The notes under the pieces were generated by a model. That model searched no databases and had not been told where the DNA came from. It was given only the letters and a program-made list of their open reading frames with translations. Shown in pieces: positions 1 to 12,945 of a stretch of DNA of 64,000 bases (the first letter of the stretch is position 1; every line of letters begins with the position of its first letter). A program made the translations under genes and the position numbers. The stretch comes from Monoplex corrugatus (Eukaryota; Mollusca; Gastropoda; Littorinimorpha; Ranellidae). Location: contig CM060305.1 of assembly GCA_030674185.1 (NCBI GenBank), forward strand, positions 166,228,758 to 166,292,757, written 5' to 3'.

Positions 1-342
1 TGTGTGTGTGTTCATACAAATCTGATTAGTACAGGAAATTCTTCACAATTCGTTTTTTCAGCTGTTAAGGGATGGGATAGAATGTCCTAATTTTTCTTTT
101 TTTCATATTTATTTAACCTGGGATAAAATACCAACACTCTTATCTCCAATTCTACCTACTTTTTACGCTTATGTCTAAGACATTCTGCAAAAAAGAGGAA
201 TTTTTTCTGAGATTTCTCTGCACACATGCAGTATACACTACATGTTAAAAACCTGAAAATTGGCGGACAGTTGAAAATCTGACAAGGCCTCAGAAAGCAC
301 AAAAGTGATCTGTCACATGATCTGCTCTTTCTTGATTTCATG

Positions 343-423
<81 letters not shown>

Positions 424-492
424 GTGTGTGGTGTGTGTGTTGTGTGAGACTCTGTGTGTGTGTGTATGTTTGTATGTGTGTGTGTGTGTGTG

Positions 493-580
<88 letters not shown>

Positions 581-1938
581 CTCATACAAATCTTATTAGT
601 ACAGGAAGTTCTTTACAAATTGTTTTTTCAACTGTTTAGGGATGGGATATGTTGTTCTAATTTTTGTTTTTCTTTTTCTTCATTTTTTTTATTTAACCTG
701 GGATGAAATACCAACACTCTGATTTCCAATTCTAAATACTTTTTATGCTTATGTCTTAGACAGTCCGCAAAAAAGGTGAATTTTTTCTTTCTGAGATTTC
801 TCTGCACACATACAGTATACACTATATGTCAAAAACCTGAAAATTGGTGGACAGTTGAAAATCTGACAACGCCTCAGAAAGCACAATGGTGATCTGTCAT
901 GTATGTGCCATTTTTTCTTCCAAACAGTGTGCATGAAGTTTGTCATGTGCAAATTTCAATGAAAATCCATGTCCAGTTCCTAGAACATTTCTTTTTGCAT
1001 TTGAACAGAAGAATTGGTGCAAATATCTTGTCCAAATGTCAGACTAACCATTTTGCATGAACCTGTGAAAAAGATATTTCAGAGTGTGCTAACCTTCACT
1101 TTTGTTAGCTTTTTATGTTTCTGTTTAATGGTCTAATCTCTAGGAAAAAAATAAGGACTAGATTGTCTATGTAGGGTTGTCATGTGTGCATGCTGAATAA
1201 TACTTTGTCTTGAAAACTAGAAATAGAGGGTTAGTGTGTAAACAGAGAAATGCTCACAAGCTAAATTGCTGGTGTATCACTCTGTTCATGTTTTTGATGG
1301 AGTGTAAATTTAGTTTCTTGTGTAAATTTAGTTTCTGGTGTAAACAATTTCAAAGAAACTTTCTGTTGACTGACTTTTTCTTTGGATTTGGACACCACAA
1401 GATTTGGAATAAACTTCTTGACATGACAGCATAATTATGAATGGTTGTCTGATTTCAAGCAAAAAATGGAAAGAATTGCTTTCAATTGACAGATGTTCCT
1501 TCAATCCATTCTAAGAAGAAAACAGTCTGTAATGATGAATTCATGTAGGAAAAGCACATGCCGATGAGAAAGTGTTCTTTCCGAGAGAGAGGTTTTCATC
1601 CAAAATGTTAAAACTGATCATTTTCAAGGACTATTTACTGAAAAACAAACCAAAACAAAATACAGTGATCCCCACCCTCCTACATTTCTTTTGCGTTTTA
1701 CATGGCTATTTAATAGGATGGTTTGTAGAAAAGAACAAAAAAAGGAAGAATGTAGTAAGATGGTGTTTCGTGCAATGCAATGCTTTGACCTTTGCACCTG
1801 TGGTCATCTAATCAGACAGTATACTGTGTATCAGCCAAGACAGCTAATATGCAACTCCATGGTGCTAATGGCAGCACAACACCAAGACGCCTGCAGGAAG
1901 TTCCTCTAAATTGCCATAGGTCTAGAAGTTTACCATTA

Positions 1939-4900
1939 CTTACTTACTTAGGCCTTGAGCCCCAGGAGGGGCATAGGCCATCCACAACCGCCCGCCATCG
2001 TCCACGATCCTGGGCTATTTGCTCAAGTTCTCGCCAGGAGTAGCCGGTCTGCTTGGCGTCCGCCTTCAGTTCTCTTCTCCAGGTGTTTTTTGGTCGGCCT
2101 CTCTTTCTCTTCCCTTGAGGGTTCCAGGTCAGGGCCTGGCGGGTGATGTTGGTTGATGGTTTCCTCAGGGTGTGCCCTATCCATCGCCATCTCCTTCTTC
2201 TGATTTCTTCTTCCACTGGCACTTGGTTAGTTCTCTGCCAGAGGTCTGTGTTACTGATGGTAACTGGCCAGTGGATCTTCAGTATCTTGCGTAGGCACGA
2301 GTTTATGAATGTCTGGACTCTTCTAGTAGTGGTCTTAGTTGTTCTCCACGTTTCTGCTCCATACAAAAGAACTGATTTGATGTTTGAGTTGAACAGGCGG
2401 ATTTTAGTGCGGGGTGTGATCATGTGGGATCGCCAGATGTTCTTGAGGGCCAAGAAGGATGCTCTTGCCTTTCCGATGCGGGTCTTCACGTCTGCATCTG
2501 TTCCTCCCTGCTGATTGACTACACTCCCAAGGTAAGTGAAGGTCTCGACCTCCTCCAGGTTGTTGTCTCCCAACTTCACTGCCTCTGTGCTGGAAGCATT
2601 GATTTTCAGAATTTTGGTCTTGTTGGGGTGGATGTGAAGGCCGACTTGGGACGCATGGGAGGCCAGGCTTGAAGTCTTGTTCTGCATCTGTTGCTGTTTG
2701 TGGGAGAGCAGAGCGAGGTCATCGGCAAAGTCCAAATCGTCCAACTGAGTCCATAGGGTCCACTGGATGCCATTCCTCTGTCCATCTGTTGTCCGTCTCA
2801 TCACCCAATCGATGGTGAGGAGGAACAGGAATGGTGACAGCAGGCATCCTTGACGTACGCCGGTCCTTACATCAAAGCGACGCGTCAGCTGGCCTCCGTG
2901 AACGACCCGACATGCCATCCCTTCATATGACTCTTTGATGATTCGTGTCAGTTTGGCTGGGATTCCATAGTGTCGGAGGAGTTGCCACAGGGTGTCACGG
3001 TGCAGACTGTCAAAAGCCTTGAGGAAGTCTACAAAGTTGATGTACAATGAGGAGTTCCACTCCAGGGACTGCTCGACGATGATGCGTAGCGTGACAATCT
3101 GGTCTGTGCAGGATCTGTCCTGCCTGAAGCCTGCCTGGTGGTCTCGGAGCCTGACGTCCACTGCGTCCCTCATCCTCTCCAACAGAATCCTGTTGAACAC
3201 TTTTCCTGGCACTGATAGGAGTGTGATGCCTCTGTAGTTCTCGCAGATGCTGAGGTCTCCCTTTTTGGGCAGTTTGATGATGTGTCCGTCTTTCCAATCT
3301 ATTGGTACTTTTTCCTGTTCCCAGATCTTCTCAAAAAGCGGTAGTAGAAGGTCGGCTGTTGTCTCTACGTCTGTCTTGAGAGCTTCTGCTGGAATTCCAT
3401 CTGGGCCGGCTGCCTTGCCATTTTTCATCTTCTTGATGGCGCGGATGATTTCGTCTTTTGTTGGTGGGTCGCAGCATATCTCTATATCATTGTCTGCTTC
3501 TGCGATATTTGGAGGGTTTTGTGGAGCTGACCTATTGAGAAGTTCCTCAAAATGCTCCGCCCATCTCTCAAGCTGCTGATCTGTGTCTGTGATGGTCTGT
3601 CCTAGCTTGTCCTTGACTGGTCGTTCTGGTCTGTTGTACTTGCCTGCAAGCTTCTTGGTGGTTATATACAGCTCCTTCATGTTCCCGTGGTACGCTGCTT
3701 GTTCTGCTTCTTCAGCCAGGCTGTCTATGTAGTCTCTCTTGTCTTTCTTCACACTCTTCTTCACTTCCCTGTGAGCTTGTGCGTATTCTGCTTGGGCTGT
3801 CGCTTTAACTAATCTTGTACGGCTCGAGTTAACTGCTTCTTTCTTGAGTCTTCTTGCTTGGATCTTCTGGAGGGTGTCTGCTGAGATCCAGTCTTTGTGT
3901 TGGTTGTTATTTGGCCCAAGCACTTCCAGGCATGTTTCTGTGATGGCATCTTTTGTTCTCTTCCAAAGGTCATTGGCATCGGTGTCTTCGTTGATAAGCT
4001 CCTGCAGCACTTGGAATCTGTTCTTGAGGTTGAAGGTGAAGGTTTCTTGAGTTGTCCTATCTTTCAATAGCTTCACATTGTACTTCGCCCTGCCTGCTGC
4101 CTGCCTGTCAGTTCTCTTCAACTTCAGCTTGAGTCTCGCAGTCAGGAGGTGGTGGTCTGATGCTGCGTCTGCTCCCCTTCTCACTCGTACATCTTGAAGA
4201 GACCGTCTAAACTTCTTGGTGATACAGAAGTGGTCGATCTGGTTTTCGGTAATATGGTCAGGCGATACCCAGGTGGCCTTGTGTATCCTCTTGTGGGCGA
4301 AGATGCTGCCTCCGATGACAAAGTTGTTCAGTCCGCAGAGGTCAGCGAATTTCTCCCCATTCTCATTCATCTCTCCGAGGGCATGTTGTCCCATCACTTC
4401 CTCGTAGCCTCTGTTGTCTGATCCCAGTTTCGCATTAAAATCCCCCATGAGGATGTTGATGCCTTTGTCCTTTAGCTTGTCTAGGACTGCCTGTAATCTG
4501 CTGTAGAACTGGTCTTTGGATTCTTCATCATATTCATTGGTGGGTGCGTAGCATTGGATTATGTTCATCTTAATGTTCTTCTTCTTGGTCGTGAAGGTTG
4601 CTGTTATTATCCTTGGACCATGTGCTTCCCATCCAGTAAGAGCTTTCTGTGCTGTACTTGAAAGCATGATTGCTACTCCTTCAGTGTGTGCAGCATTTTC
4701 CTCTTCATGTCCTGAGTACAGCAAGAGTTCCCCTGTAGTCAGTCTTGATTGTCCGGCTTGCAGCCATCTCGTCTCACTCAGTCCGAGCAGGGTGATGTTA
4801 TATCGGCGCATCTCTGCTGACACTTGTGCTGCCTTCCCTGCCTCGTACATGGTCCTGATGTTCCATGTACCGATGGTGGTGGTCGTTCTGGTCGACAGAA

Positions 4901-5194
4901 GGGTTGTCTGCACTGAAGCTTCCTTTCGGCTTTGGCCCCAGCACGTCATACTTCCTGCAGGAGCAGGTCCTTCCTCTCCCAGAACTGGAGTTTCTTGGGT
5001 AGTTGTGGATGCTTCTGTAGCGAGTTTGGGTTTTTCCGGGGTGAGGGTGCTGGCCTCACGCCCAACCCCCAACCTGGAGGGCCAGCCCCCAACCTGGAGG
5101 ACCAGGCTTTTTTCTGTTGGGGTTTGCTTCCCCCACATGCAACAGGTAGTACCAGTTTAGCATGGTTGACTGGTAGCAGGTATCCCTGACCTGA
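1939..5194 (-). mobile_element. Full-length RTE-like non-LTR retrotransposon
   Basis: The element is about 3.26 kb and is flanked by a 17-bp target site duplication (1922-1938 and 5195-5211, CTAGAAGTTTACCATTA). On the minus strand it ends in a short (TAAG)n tail, and the stop codon of its ORF lies inside that tail, so there is almost no 3' UTR. A single ORF with an apurinic-type endonuclease and a reverse transcriptase, a total length near 3.2 kb and a simple-repeat tail all fit the RTE clade. The clade assignment rests on architecture and recalled motifs, not on a tree. The intact ORF and clean duplication suggest a recent insertion. Confidence 0.88.
1944..5138 (-). CDS. RTE-like LINE polyprotein (endonuclease + reverse transcriptase), 1064 aa
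   Basis: This intact ORF encodes the protein that would nick target DNA and copy the element's RNA at the nick. Residues 1-88 are a low-complexity leader rich in Pro, Thr and Ser. The endonuclease/exonuclease/phosphatase-fold domain starts with GTWNIRTM at about residue 90, followed by the catalytic Glu in LSETRW (about 122), the GDFNAKLG motif, and the terminal SDHHLL motif near 330. The reverse transcriptase follows, with [10 protein letters not shown] at about 578, the palm motif [24 protein letters not shown], and the catalytic FADD at about 803. The C-terminus has the RWRWIGH and [13 protein letters not shown] segments common in this LINE group. The ATG at 5138 is 56 bp inside the element's 5' end. 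I see no frameshift or stop, so the copy may be competent. Confidence 0.9.
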   Translation of the reverse strand: MWGKQTPTEKSLVLQVGGWPSRLGVGREASTLTPEKPKLATEASTTTQETPVLGEEGPAPAGSMTCWGQSRKEASVQTTLLSTRTTTTIGTWNIRTMYEAGKAAQVSAEMRRYNITLLGLSETRWLQAGQSRLTTGELLLYSGHEEENAAHTEGVAIMLSSTAQKALTGWEAHGPRIITATFTTKKKNIKMNIIQCYAPTNEYDEESKDQFYSRLQAVLDKLKDKGINILMGDFNAKLGSDNRGYEEVMGQHALGEMNENGEKFADLCGLNNFVIGGSIFAHKRIHKATWVSPDHITENQIDHFCITKKFRRSLQDVRVRRGADAASDHHLLTARLKLKLKRTDRQAAGRAKYNVKLLKDRTTQETFTFNLKNRFQVLQELINEDTDANDLWKRTKDAITETCLEVLGPNNNQHKDWISADTLQKIQARRLKKEAVNSSRTRLVKATAQAEYAQAHREVKKSVKKDKRDYIDSLAEEAEQAAYHGNMKELYITTKKLAGKYNRPERPVKDKLGQTITDTDQQLERWAEHFEELLNRSAPQNPPNIAEADNDIEICCDPPTKDEIIRAIKKMKNGKAAGPDGIPAEALKTDVETTADLLLPLFEKIWEQEKVPIDWKDGHIIKLPKKGDLSICENYRGITLLSVPGKVFNRILLERMRDAVDVRLRDHQAGFRQDRSCTDQIVTLRIIVEQSLEWNSSLYINFVDFLKAFDSLHRDTLWQLLRHYGIPAKLTRIIKESYEGMACRVVHGGQLTRRFDVRTGVRQGCLLSPFLFLLTIDWVMRRTTDGQRNGIQWTLWTQLDDLDFADDLALLSHKQQQMQNKTSSLASHASQVGLHIHPNKTKILKINASSTEAVKLGDNNLEEVETFTYLGSVVNQQGGTDADVKTRIGKARASFLALKNIWRSHMITPRTKIRLFNSNIKSVLLYGAETWRTTKTTTRRVQTFINSCLRKILKIHWPVTISNTDLWQRTNQVPVEEEIRRRRWRWIGHTLRKPSTNITRQALTWNPQGKRKRGRPKNTWRRELKADAKQTGYSWRELEQIAQDRGRWRAVVDGLCPSWGSRPK

Positions 5195-5747
5195 CTAGAA
5201 GTTTACCATTAGCCTTGCTGATATCCTATGGAAAAATGAGCAATGTGAAAGATTCCATCAAGCAAGCTGACTACATTGAGTTAATAATGTAGTTTTGCAA
5301 CAGACTGTGGACTGAAGTAAGCTACAGTCAGTTGTATGCCATTGTGGTCAGCTACAGTTGACTAAAGTGGCTTTAGGATTTTGTTGTGACAGTGTGTCAA
5401 GCAGTGTTGTGTATAGTTGTCTCAGTTTGTCTACTATAAGTAGTCAGTCTGAAATCCCATTTCTATTTTTAGAACTAGCCTCAAGAAAAGTAGTTTTTGA
5501 TTACAGTGAACAACAGCAATGAAATCAATTGCTTTTCTGCAAAATCAACACATTCCAGTTTCATGACAGGACAAAAATCTTTCAAACGTGATATCAAATA
5601 TCTTGCTGCACCAAGGAAGCTATTTACATTCAGGAAATATTCAGAAAAAGTAAATCCCATAAAGAGTATTTCCCCTTTGTGCTGACAGCCCTCCTTCCGT
5701 CTTCCTATCTGAAGAATTACTATAATCTGCATTTTCTTGATTTCATG

Positions 5748-5791
<44 letters not shown>

Positions 5792-6002
5792 GTGTGTGTG
5801 TGTGTGTATGTGTATGTGTGTGTGTATGTGTGTGTGTGTGTGACTGCATGTGTGTGTGTGTGTGATGTGTGTGTGTGACTGTGTGTGTGTGTGTGTGTGA
5901 CTGTGTGTGTGTGTGTGTGTATGTGTGTGTGTGTGTGTTTACTGCATGTGTGTGTGTGTATGTGTGTGTGTGACTGTGTGTGTGTGTGTGACTGTGTGTG
6001 TG

Positions 6003-6087
<85 letters not shown>

Positions 6088-6547
6088 CATACAAATCTGA
6101 TTAGTAAAGGAAGTTCTTCACAAATCGTTTTTTCAGCTGTTAAGAGATGGGATAGAATGTCCTAATTTTTCTTTTTTTCATATTTATTTAACCTGGGATA
6201 AAATACCAACACTCTTATCTCCAATTCTACCTACTTTTTACGCTTATGTCTAAGACATTCTGCAAAAAAGAGGAATTTTTTCTGAGATTTCTCTGCACAC
6301 ATGCAGTATACACTACATGTTAAAAACCTGAAAATTGGCGGACAGTTGAAAATCTGACAAGGCCTCAGAAAGCACAAAAGTGATCTGTCACATGATCTGC
6401 TCTTTCTTGATTTCATGCATGTTGTGTGTGTGTTGTGTGTGTGTGGTGTGTGGTGTGTGTGTGTGTGTGTGTGTGTGTGTGACTCTGTGTGTGTGTGTGT
6501 GTGAGACTCTGTGTGTGTGTGTTGTTTGTATGTGTGTGTGTGTGTGT

Positions 6548-6648
<101 letters not shown>

Positions 6649-8306
6649 CATACAAATCTGATTAGTACAGGAAGTTCTTCACAAATTGTTTTTTCAACTG
6701 TTTAGGGATGGGATATGTTGTTCTAATTTTTGTTTTTCTATTTCTTCATTTTTTTATTTAACCTGGGATGAAATACCAACACTCTGATTTCCAATTCTAA
6801 ATACTTTTTATGCTTATGTCTTAGACAGTCCGCAAAAAAGGTGAATTTTTTCTTTCTGAGATTTCTCTGCACACATGCAGTATACACTATATGTCAAAAA
6901 CCTGAAAATTGGTGGACAGTTGAAAATCTGACAACGCCTCAGAAAGCACAATGGTGATCTGTCATGTATGTGCCATTTTTTCTTCCAAACAGTGTGCATG
7001 AAGTTTATCATGTGCAAATTTCAATGAAAATCCATGTCCAGTTCCTAGAACATTTCTTTTTGCATTTGAACAGAAGAATTGGTGCAAATATCTTGCCCAA
7101 ATGTCAGACTAACCATTTTGCATGAACCTGTGAAAAAGATATTTCAGAGTGTGCTAACCTTCACTTTTGTTAGCTTTTTATGTTTCTGTTTAATGGTCTA
7201 ATCTCTAGGAAAAAAATAAGGACTAGATTGTCTATGTAGGGTTGTCATGTGTGCATGCTGAATAATACTTTGTCTTGAAAACTAGAAATAGAGGGTTAGT
7301 GTGTAAACAGAGAAATGCTCACAAGCTAAATTGCTGGTGTATCACTCTGTTCATGTTTTTGATGGAGTGTAAATTTAGTTTCTTGTGTAAATTTAGTTTC
7401 TGGTGTAAACAATTTCAAAGAAACTTTCTGTTGACTGACTTTTTCTTTGGATTTGGACACCACAAGATTTGGAATAAACTTCTTGACATGACAGCATAAT
7501 TATGAATGGTTGTCTGATTTCAAGCAAAAAAATGGAAAGAATTGCTTTCAATTGACAGATGTTCCTTCAATCCGTTCTAAGAAGAAAACAGTCTGTAATG
7601 ATGAATTCATGTAGGAAAAGCACATGCCGATGAGAAAGTGTTCTTTCCGAGAGAGGTTTTCATCCAAGATGTTAAAACTGATCATTTTCAAGGACTATTT
7701 ACTGAAAAACAAACCAAAACAAAATACAGTGATCCCCACCCTCCTACATTTCTTTTGCGTTTTACATGGCTATTTAATAGGATGGTTTGTAGAAAAGAAC
7801 AAAAAAAGGAAGAATGTAGTAAGATGGTGTTTCTTGCAATGCAATGCTTTGACCTTTGCACCTGTGGTCATCTAATCAGACAGTATACTGTGTATCAGCC
7901 AAGACAGCTAATATGCAACTCCATGGTGCTAATGGCAGCACAACACCAAGACGCCTGCAGGAAGTTCCTCTAAATTGCCATAGGTCTAGAAGTTTACCAT
8001 TAGCCTTGCTGATATCCTATGGAAAAATGAGCAATGTGAAAGATTCCATCAAGCAAGCTGACTACATTGAGTTAATAATGTAGTTTTGCAACAGCCTGTG
8101 GACTGAAGTAAGCTACAGTCAGTTGTATGCCATTATGGTCAGCTACAGTTGACTAAAGTGGCTTTAGGATTTTGTTGTGACAGTGTGTCAAGCAGTGTTG
8201 TGTATAGTTGTGAGCCCCATATGGCCAAGTTGAGTAGAGTAAAAAGTTGCACTTTGAGCAAATATGCCAATGTCAAAGTGATGTAAACTGCTTTGTTTTT
8301 GTTTTG

Positions 8307-8470
8307 CAGGGGATAGCGCGAACGCAGTCCCCCTCACCAAAAAATTACGCACTCGAGTCACCTACATTTGAGGCGATCGCAGGGGTCAGCCCGCCCCAAG
8401 TGCAATGGACAGGCCTCGCCCTGGGTGAACCCCCTTGATGATCAGGGTCTCTCCCGTGCCAGGTAAGTAT
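8307..8470 (-). ncRNA. U1: U1 spliceosomal snRNA, copy 1 (class A)
   Basis: U1 snRNA base-pairs with 5' splice sites as the core of the U1 snRNP. On the minus strand this 164-nt gene starts at 8470 with AUACUUACCUG, the splice-site-pairing 5' end. Stem-loop I carries GAUCAUCAAG where GAUCACGAAG is the usual U1-70K-binding loop. Stem-loop II has an 8-bp stem and the U1A-type loop AUUGCACUU. Stem-loop III has the CAAAUGU loop. The Sm site AAUUUUUUGG lies at 8346-8337, and stem-loop IV carries a UUCG loop and ends in CCCCUG at 8307. The length equals that of human U1. This copy has UUCACCC on the 3' side of stem I, which leaves an A-A mismatch opposite GGGAGA (class A). It has a PSE at the normal distance. 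On the plus strand the gene mimics an exon with a splice donor and acceptor. Confidence 0.95.
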
Positions 8471-8509
8471 GTTGCATGCTGATTAACGCACACTTTTATC
8501 AGAAATTAT

Positions 8510-8529
8510 AACTGTCATTGCATGGTGCC
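8510..8529 (-). promoter_or_regulatory. Proximal sequence element (PSE) of U1 copy 1
   Basis: On the minus strand this block, containing CACCATGCAATGACAGTT, lies 40-59 nt upstream of the U1 5' end. That is the position of the SNAPc-binding PSE of RNA polymerase II snRNA genes. Its CACC(A/G)TG core resembles the vertebrate PSE core, and no TATA box lies at the U6-type position. It is conserved at the same spacing in copies at 11613-11632, 22232-22251, 26726-26745, 29298-29317, 32443-32462 and 35591-35610. I recognised no distal octamer element with confidence. Confidence 0.7.
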
Positions 8530-8706
8530 AGAGGTTTGATTGCAAAACCATAATTAAATTTTTCGAGTTGTATATTCTATTTCATATCATGTCTTCTCAA
8601 GGCCTAAAGCTGGTACATTTGAAGCTTTCTATATATTTTAAACTATAATTACATTTATTTTGCTGGAAAATGCTTCACAATTTATGCTCTAGCAAATAAT
8701 AAGCTG

Positions 8707-9034
8707 TCTCAGTTTGTCTACTATAAGTAGTCAGTCTGAAATCCCATTTCTATTTTTAGAACTAGCCTCAAGAAAGGTAGTTTTTGATTACAGTGAACAA
8801 CAGCAATGAAATCAATTGTTTTTCTGCAAAATCAACACATTCCAGTTTCATGACAGGACAAAAATCTTTCAAACGTGATATCAAATATCTTGCTGCACCA
8901 AGGAAGCTATTTACGTTCAGGAAATATTCAGAAAAAGTAAATCCCATAAAGAGTATTTCCCCTTTGTGCTGACAGCCCTCCTTCCATCTTCCTATCTGAA
9001 GAATTACTATAATCTGCTTTTTCTTGATTTCATG

Positions 9035-9104
<70 letters not shown>

Positions 9105-9187
9105 GTGTTGTGTGATGTGTGTGTGTGTGTGATGTGTGTGTGTGATGTGTGTGTGTGACTGTGTGTGTGTGTGTGACTGTGTGTGTG

Positions 9188-9229
<42 letters not shown>

Positions 9230-11811
9230 GTGTGTGTGGTGTGTTGTAGTGTGGTGATGTGTGTGTGGTTCATACAAATCTGATCAGTACAGGAAATTTT
9301 GCACAATTCGTTTTTTCAGCTGTTAGAGGGATGGGATAGAAGTCCTAATTTTCTTTTTTCATATTTATTTAACCTGGATAAAATACCAACACTCTTATCT
9401 CCATTCTAACTACTTTTTAACGCTTATGTCCTAAGACATTCTGCAAAAAAAGGAATTTTTTCTGATTTCTCTGCAACATCATATAACTACATGTTAAAAA
9501 CCTGAATTGCGACAGTTAATCTGACAAGCCTCAGAAAGCACAAATGATCTGTCACATGATCTCTCTTTCTTGATTTCATCAGTGTTGTGTGTGTGGGTGC
9601 TGTGATGTTATGCTCGTGTGTGTGTGGTGACTCGTTGTTGTGTAGTGTAGTGTGTGATTGTGTGTATGTGTTGTTTGTGAGTGATTGTGTTGTGTGTGTG
9701 ATGTGTGTGATGTGTGTGTATGTGTGTTGTGTGTGTGTAGATGTAGTGTGTGTGTGTGTGTGTGGTGTGTTCATACAAATCTGATTAGTACAGAAGTTCT
9801 TTCACAAATTGTTTTTTCAACTGTTTAGGAATGGATAATGTTGTTCTAATTTTTGTTTTTCCTTTTCTGTCATTTTTTATTTAACCTGGATGAAATACCA
9901 ACACTCTGATTCCAATTCTAATACTTTTTATGCTTATGTCTTAGACGTCCGCAAAAAAGGTGAATTTTTCTTTCTGAGATTTCTCTGCACACATGCAGTA
10001 TACACTATATGTCAAAAACCTGAAAATTGGTGGACAGTTGAAAATTCTGACAACGCCTCAGAAAGCACAATGGTGATCTGTCATGTATGTGCCATTTTTT
10101 TCTTCCAAACAGTGTGCATGAAGTTTGTCATGTGCAAATTTCAATGAAAATCCATGTCCAGTTCCTAGAACATTTCTTTTTGCATTTGAACAGAAGAATT
10201 GGTGCAAATATCTTGTCCAAATGTCAGACTAACCATTTTGCATGAACCTGTGAAAAAGATATTTCAGAGTGTGCTAACCTTCACTTTTGTTAGCTTTTTA
10301 TGTTTCTGTTTAATGGTCTAATCTCTAGGAAAAAAAATAAGGACTAGATTGTCTATGTAGGGTTGTCATGTGTGCATGCTGAATAATACTTTGTCTTGAA
10401 AACTAGAAATAGAGGGTTAGTGTGTAAACAGAGAAATGCTCACAAGCTAAATTGCTGGTGTATCACTCTGTTCATGTTTTTGATGGAGTGTAAATTTAGT
10501 TTCTTGTGTAATTAGTTTTGGTGTAAACAATTTCAAAGAAACTTTCTGTTGACTGACTTTTTCTTTGGATTTGGACACCACAAGATTTGGAATAAACTTC
10601 TTGACATGACAGCATAATTATGAATGGTTGTCTGATTTCAAGCAAAAAAATGGAAAGAATTGCTTTCAATTGACAGATGTTCCTTCAATCCGTTCTAAGA
10701 AGAAAACAGTCTGTAATGATGAATTCATGTAGGAAAAGCACATGCCGATGAGAAAGTGTTCTTTCCGAGAGAGGTTTTCATCCAAAATGTTAAAACTGAT
10801 CATTTTCAAGGACTATTTACTGAAAAACAAACCAAAACAAAATACAGTGATCCCCACCCTCCTACATTTCTTTTGCGTTTTACATGGCTATTTAATAGGA
10901 TGGTTTGTAGAAAAGAACAAAAAAAGGAAGAATGTAGTAAGATGGTGTTTCGTGCAATGCAATGCTTTGACCTTTGCACCTGTGGTCATCTAATCAGACA
11001 GTATACTGTGTATCAGCCAAGACAGCTAATATGCAACTCCATGGTGCTAATGGCAGCACAACACCAAGACGCCTGCAGGAAGTTCCTCTAAATTGCCATA
11101 GGTCTGGAAGTTTACCATTAGCCTTGCTGATATCCTATGGAAAAATGAGCAATGTGAAAGATTCCATCAAGCAAGCTGACTACATTGAGTTAATAATGTA
11201 GTTTTGCAAGAGCCTGTGGACTGAAGTAAGCTACAGTCAGTTGTATGCCATTATGGTCAGCTACAGTTGACTAAAGTGGCTTTAGGATTTTGTTGTGACA
11301 GTGTGTCAAGCAGTGTTGTGTATAGTTGTGAGCCCCATATGGCCAAGTTGAGTAGAGTAAAAGAGTTGCAGCTTGAGCAAAGATCCCAATGTCAAAGTGA
11401 TGTAAACTGCTTTGTTTTTGTTTTGCAGGGGATAGCGCGAACGCAGTCCCCCTCACCAAAAAATTACGCACTCGAGTCACACATTGAGGCGATCGCAGGT
11501 CAGCCCGCCAAGGCAATGACGCCTCGCCTGGGTGAACCCTTGATGATCAGGGTCTCCCCGTGCAGGTAAGTATGTTGCATGCTGATTAACGCACACTTTT
11601 ATCAGAAATTATAACTGTCATTGCATGGTGCCAGAGTTTGATTGCACAACCTCATCCTGGAAACTTCCTGAGTCTGTATCACACATTCTATTCAAATAAA
11701 TCATGTTGCTCAAGGCCTCAAGTACATTGAAGCTTCTATATACTTTTAAAGCTATATTAAGTTATTTTGCTGGAAAATGCTTCACAATTTATGCTCTAGC
11801 AATAATAAGCT
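8707..11811 (-). repeat. U1 array unit 2 (many small indels)
   Basis: The layout matches unit 1, with (TG)n tracts at about 9037-9268 and 9585-9769. Stretches at about 9240-9960 and 11460-11815 differ from all other units by many single-base losses, often in homopolymers or doublets. The conserved block between them (about 10000-11450) aligns almost perfectly with its neighbours. Patchy indels of this kind look more like residual long-read error than decay, though decay cannot be excluded. Confidence 0.82.
11426..11573 (-). ncRNA. U1: U1 snRNA copy 2, internally shortened (148 nt)
   Basis: Both ends match U1 (the AUACUUACCUG start at 11573 and the CCCCUG end at 11426), and the PSE is correctly spaced. 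The body is 16 nt short, with small deletions scattered through stem-loops I, II and III. The U1A loop region is also damaged. The Sm site AAUUUUUUGG and stem-loop IV are intact. It belongs to class A by its GGUUCACCC segment. Either this is a pseudogene or the base calls are poor here, because the surrounding sequence shows the same kind of indels. Confidence 0.85.
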
Positions 11812-12137
11812 TCCAGTTTGTCTACTATAAGTAGTCAGTCTGAAATCCATTTCTATTTTTAGAACTAGCCTCAAGAAAAGTAGTTTTTGATTACAGTGAA
11901 CAACAGCAATGAAATCAATTGTTTTTCTGCAAAATCAACACATTCCAGTTTCATGACAGGACAAAAATCTTTCAAAGTGATATCAAATATCTTGCTGCAT
12001 CCAAGGAAGCTATTTACATTCAGGAAATATTCAGAAAAAGTAAATCCCATAAAGAGTATTTCCCCTTTGTGCTGACAGCCCTCCTTCCGTCTTCCTATCT
12101 GAAGAATTACTATAATCTGCTTTTTCTTGATTTCATG

Positions 12138-12187
<50 letters not shown>

Positions 12188-12299
12188 GTGTGTGTGTGTG
12201 TGTGTGTGTTGTGTATGTGTGTGTGTGTGTGACTGCATGTGTGTGTGTGTGTATGTGTGTGTGTGACTGTGTGTGTGTGTGTGACTGTGTGTGTGTGTG

Positions 12300-12350
<51 letters not shown>

Positions 12351-12732
12351 GTGTGTGTGTGTGTGTGTGTGTTTCATACAAATCTGATTAGTACAGGAAA
12401 TTCTTCACAATTCGTTTTTTCAGCTGTTAAGGGATGGGATAGAATGTCCTAATTTTTCTTTTTTTCATATTTATTTAACCTGGGATAAAATACCAACACT
12501 CTGATCTCCAATTCTACCTACTTTTTACGCTTATGTCTAAGACATTCTGCAAAAAGAGGAATTTTTTCTGAGATTTCTCTGCACACATGCAGTATACACT
12601 ACATGTTAAAAACCTGAAAATTGGCGGACAGTTGAAAATCTGACAACGCCTCAGAAAGCACAAAAGTGATCTGTCACATGATCTGCTCTTTCTTGATTTC
12701 ATGCATGTGTGTGGTGTGTGTGGTTTTGTGTG

Positions 12733-12794
<62 letters not shown>

Positions 12795-12859
12795 TTGTGT
12801 GTGTGTGTGTGTGTGGACTTGTGTGTGTGTGTATGTTTGTATGTGTGTGTGTGTGTGTG

Positions 12860-12945
<86 letters not shown>

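Larger units (their letters stand above)
1..5419 (-). repeat. U1 array unit 0 (left-truncated, lacks its U1 gene, carries an RTE insertion)
   Basis: This is the leftmost array unit and begins inside a (TG)n tract. It has the first inner block (about 11-340), a (TG)n tract at about 343-579, the second inner block from 580, and the conserved non-coding block, which is split by an RTE-type LINE at 1939-5194. After the LINE the block resumes and ends at 5419, where the sequence jumps straight to the start of the next unit. In unit 1 that interval holds about 495 bp (8211-8706) with the 3' box, the U1 gene and its promoter, so U1 has been deleted here. No protein gene is supported outside the LINE. 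Confidence 0.85.

Noticed and set aside
305..599. Cys-Val and His-Thr ORFs across the (TG)n tracts
   Set aside because: Pure translation of dinucleotide repeats on both strands. The same applies to similar ORFs elsewhere in the window.
1210..1434. Recurring 60-74-codon ORF in the conserved block of each unit
   Set aside because: It recurs only because the unit repeats. Length and frame vary between units, the composition is AT-driven, and no domain is visible.
1529..1625. Possible C/D box snoRNA (AATGATGA ... CTGA) in the conserved block
   Set aside because: No terminal stem, no D' or C' boxes and no recognisable guide match. The boxes are too short to be significant.
1572..1811. Recurring 78-116-codon ORFs before U1 in each unit
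   Set aside because: Small indels between units shift the frames freely, which argues against protein constraint.
8211..8300. CCATATGG as an SRF-type CArG box near U1
   Set aside because: It has four A/T bases between CC and GG instead of six, and it lies downstream of U1, not in its promoter.
8310..8462. Repeated 51-codon exon with consensus splice sites, as in a multi-domain protein gene
   Set aside because: All three plus frames contain stops (the longest ends in TGATGA). The minus strand gives a full-length U1 snRNA, including its 5' end within the apparent donor.
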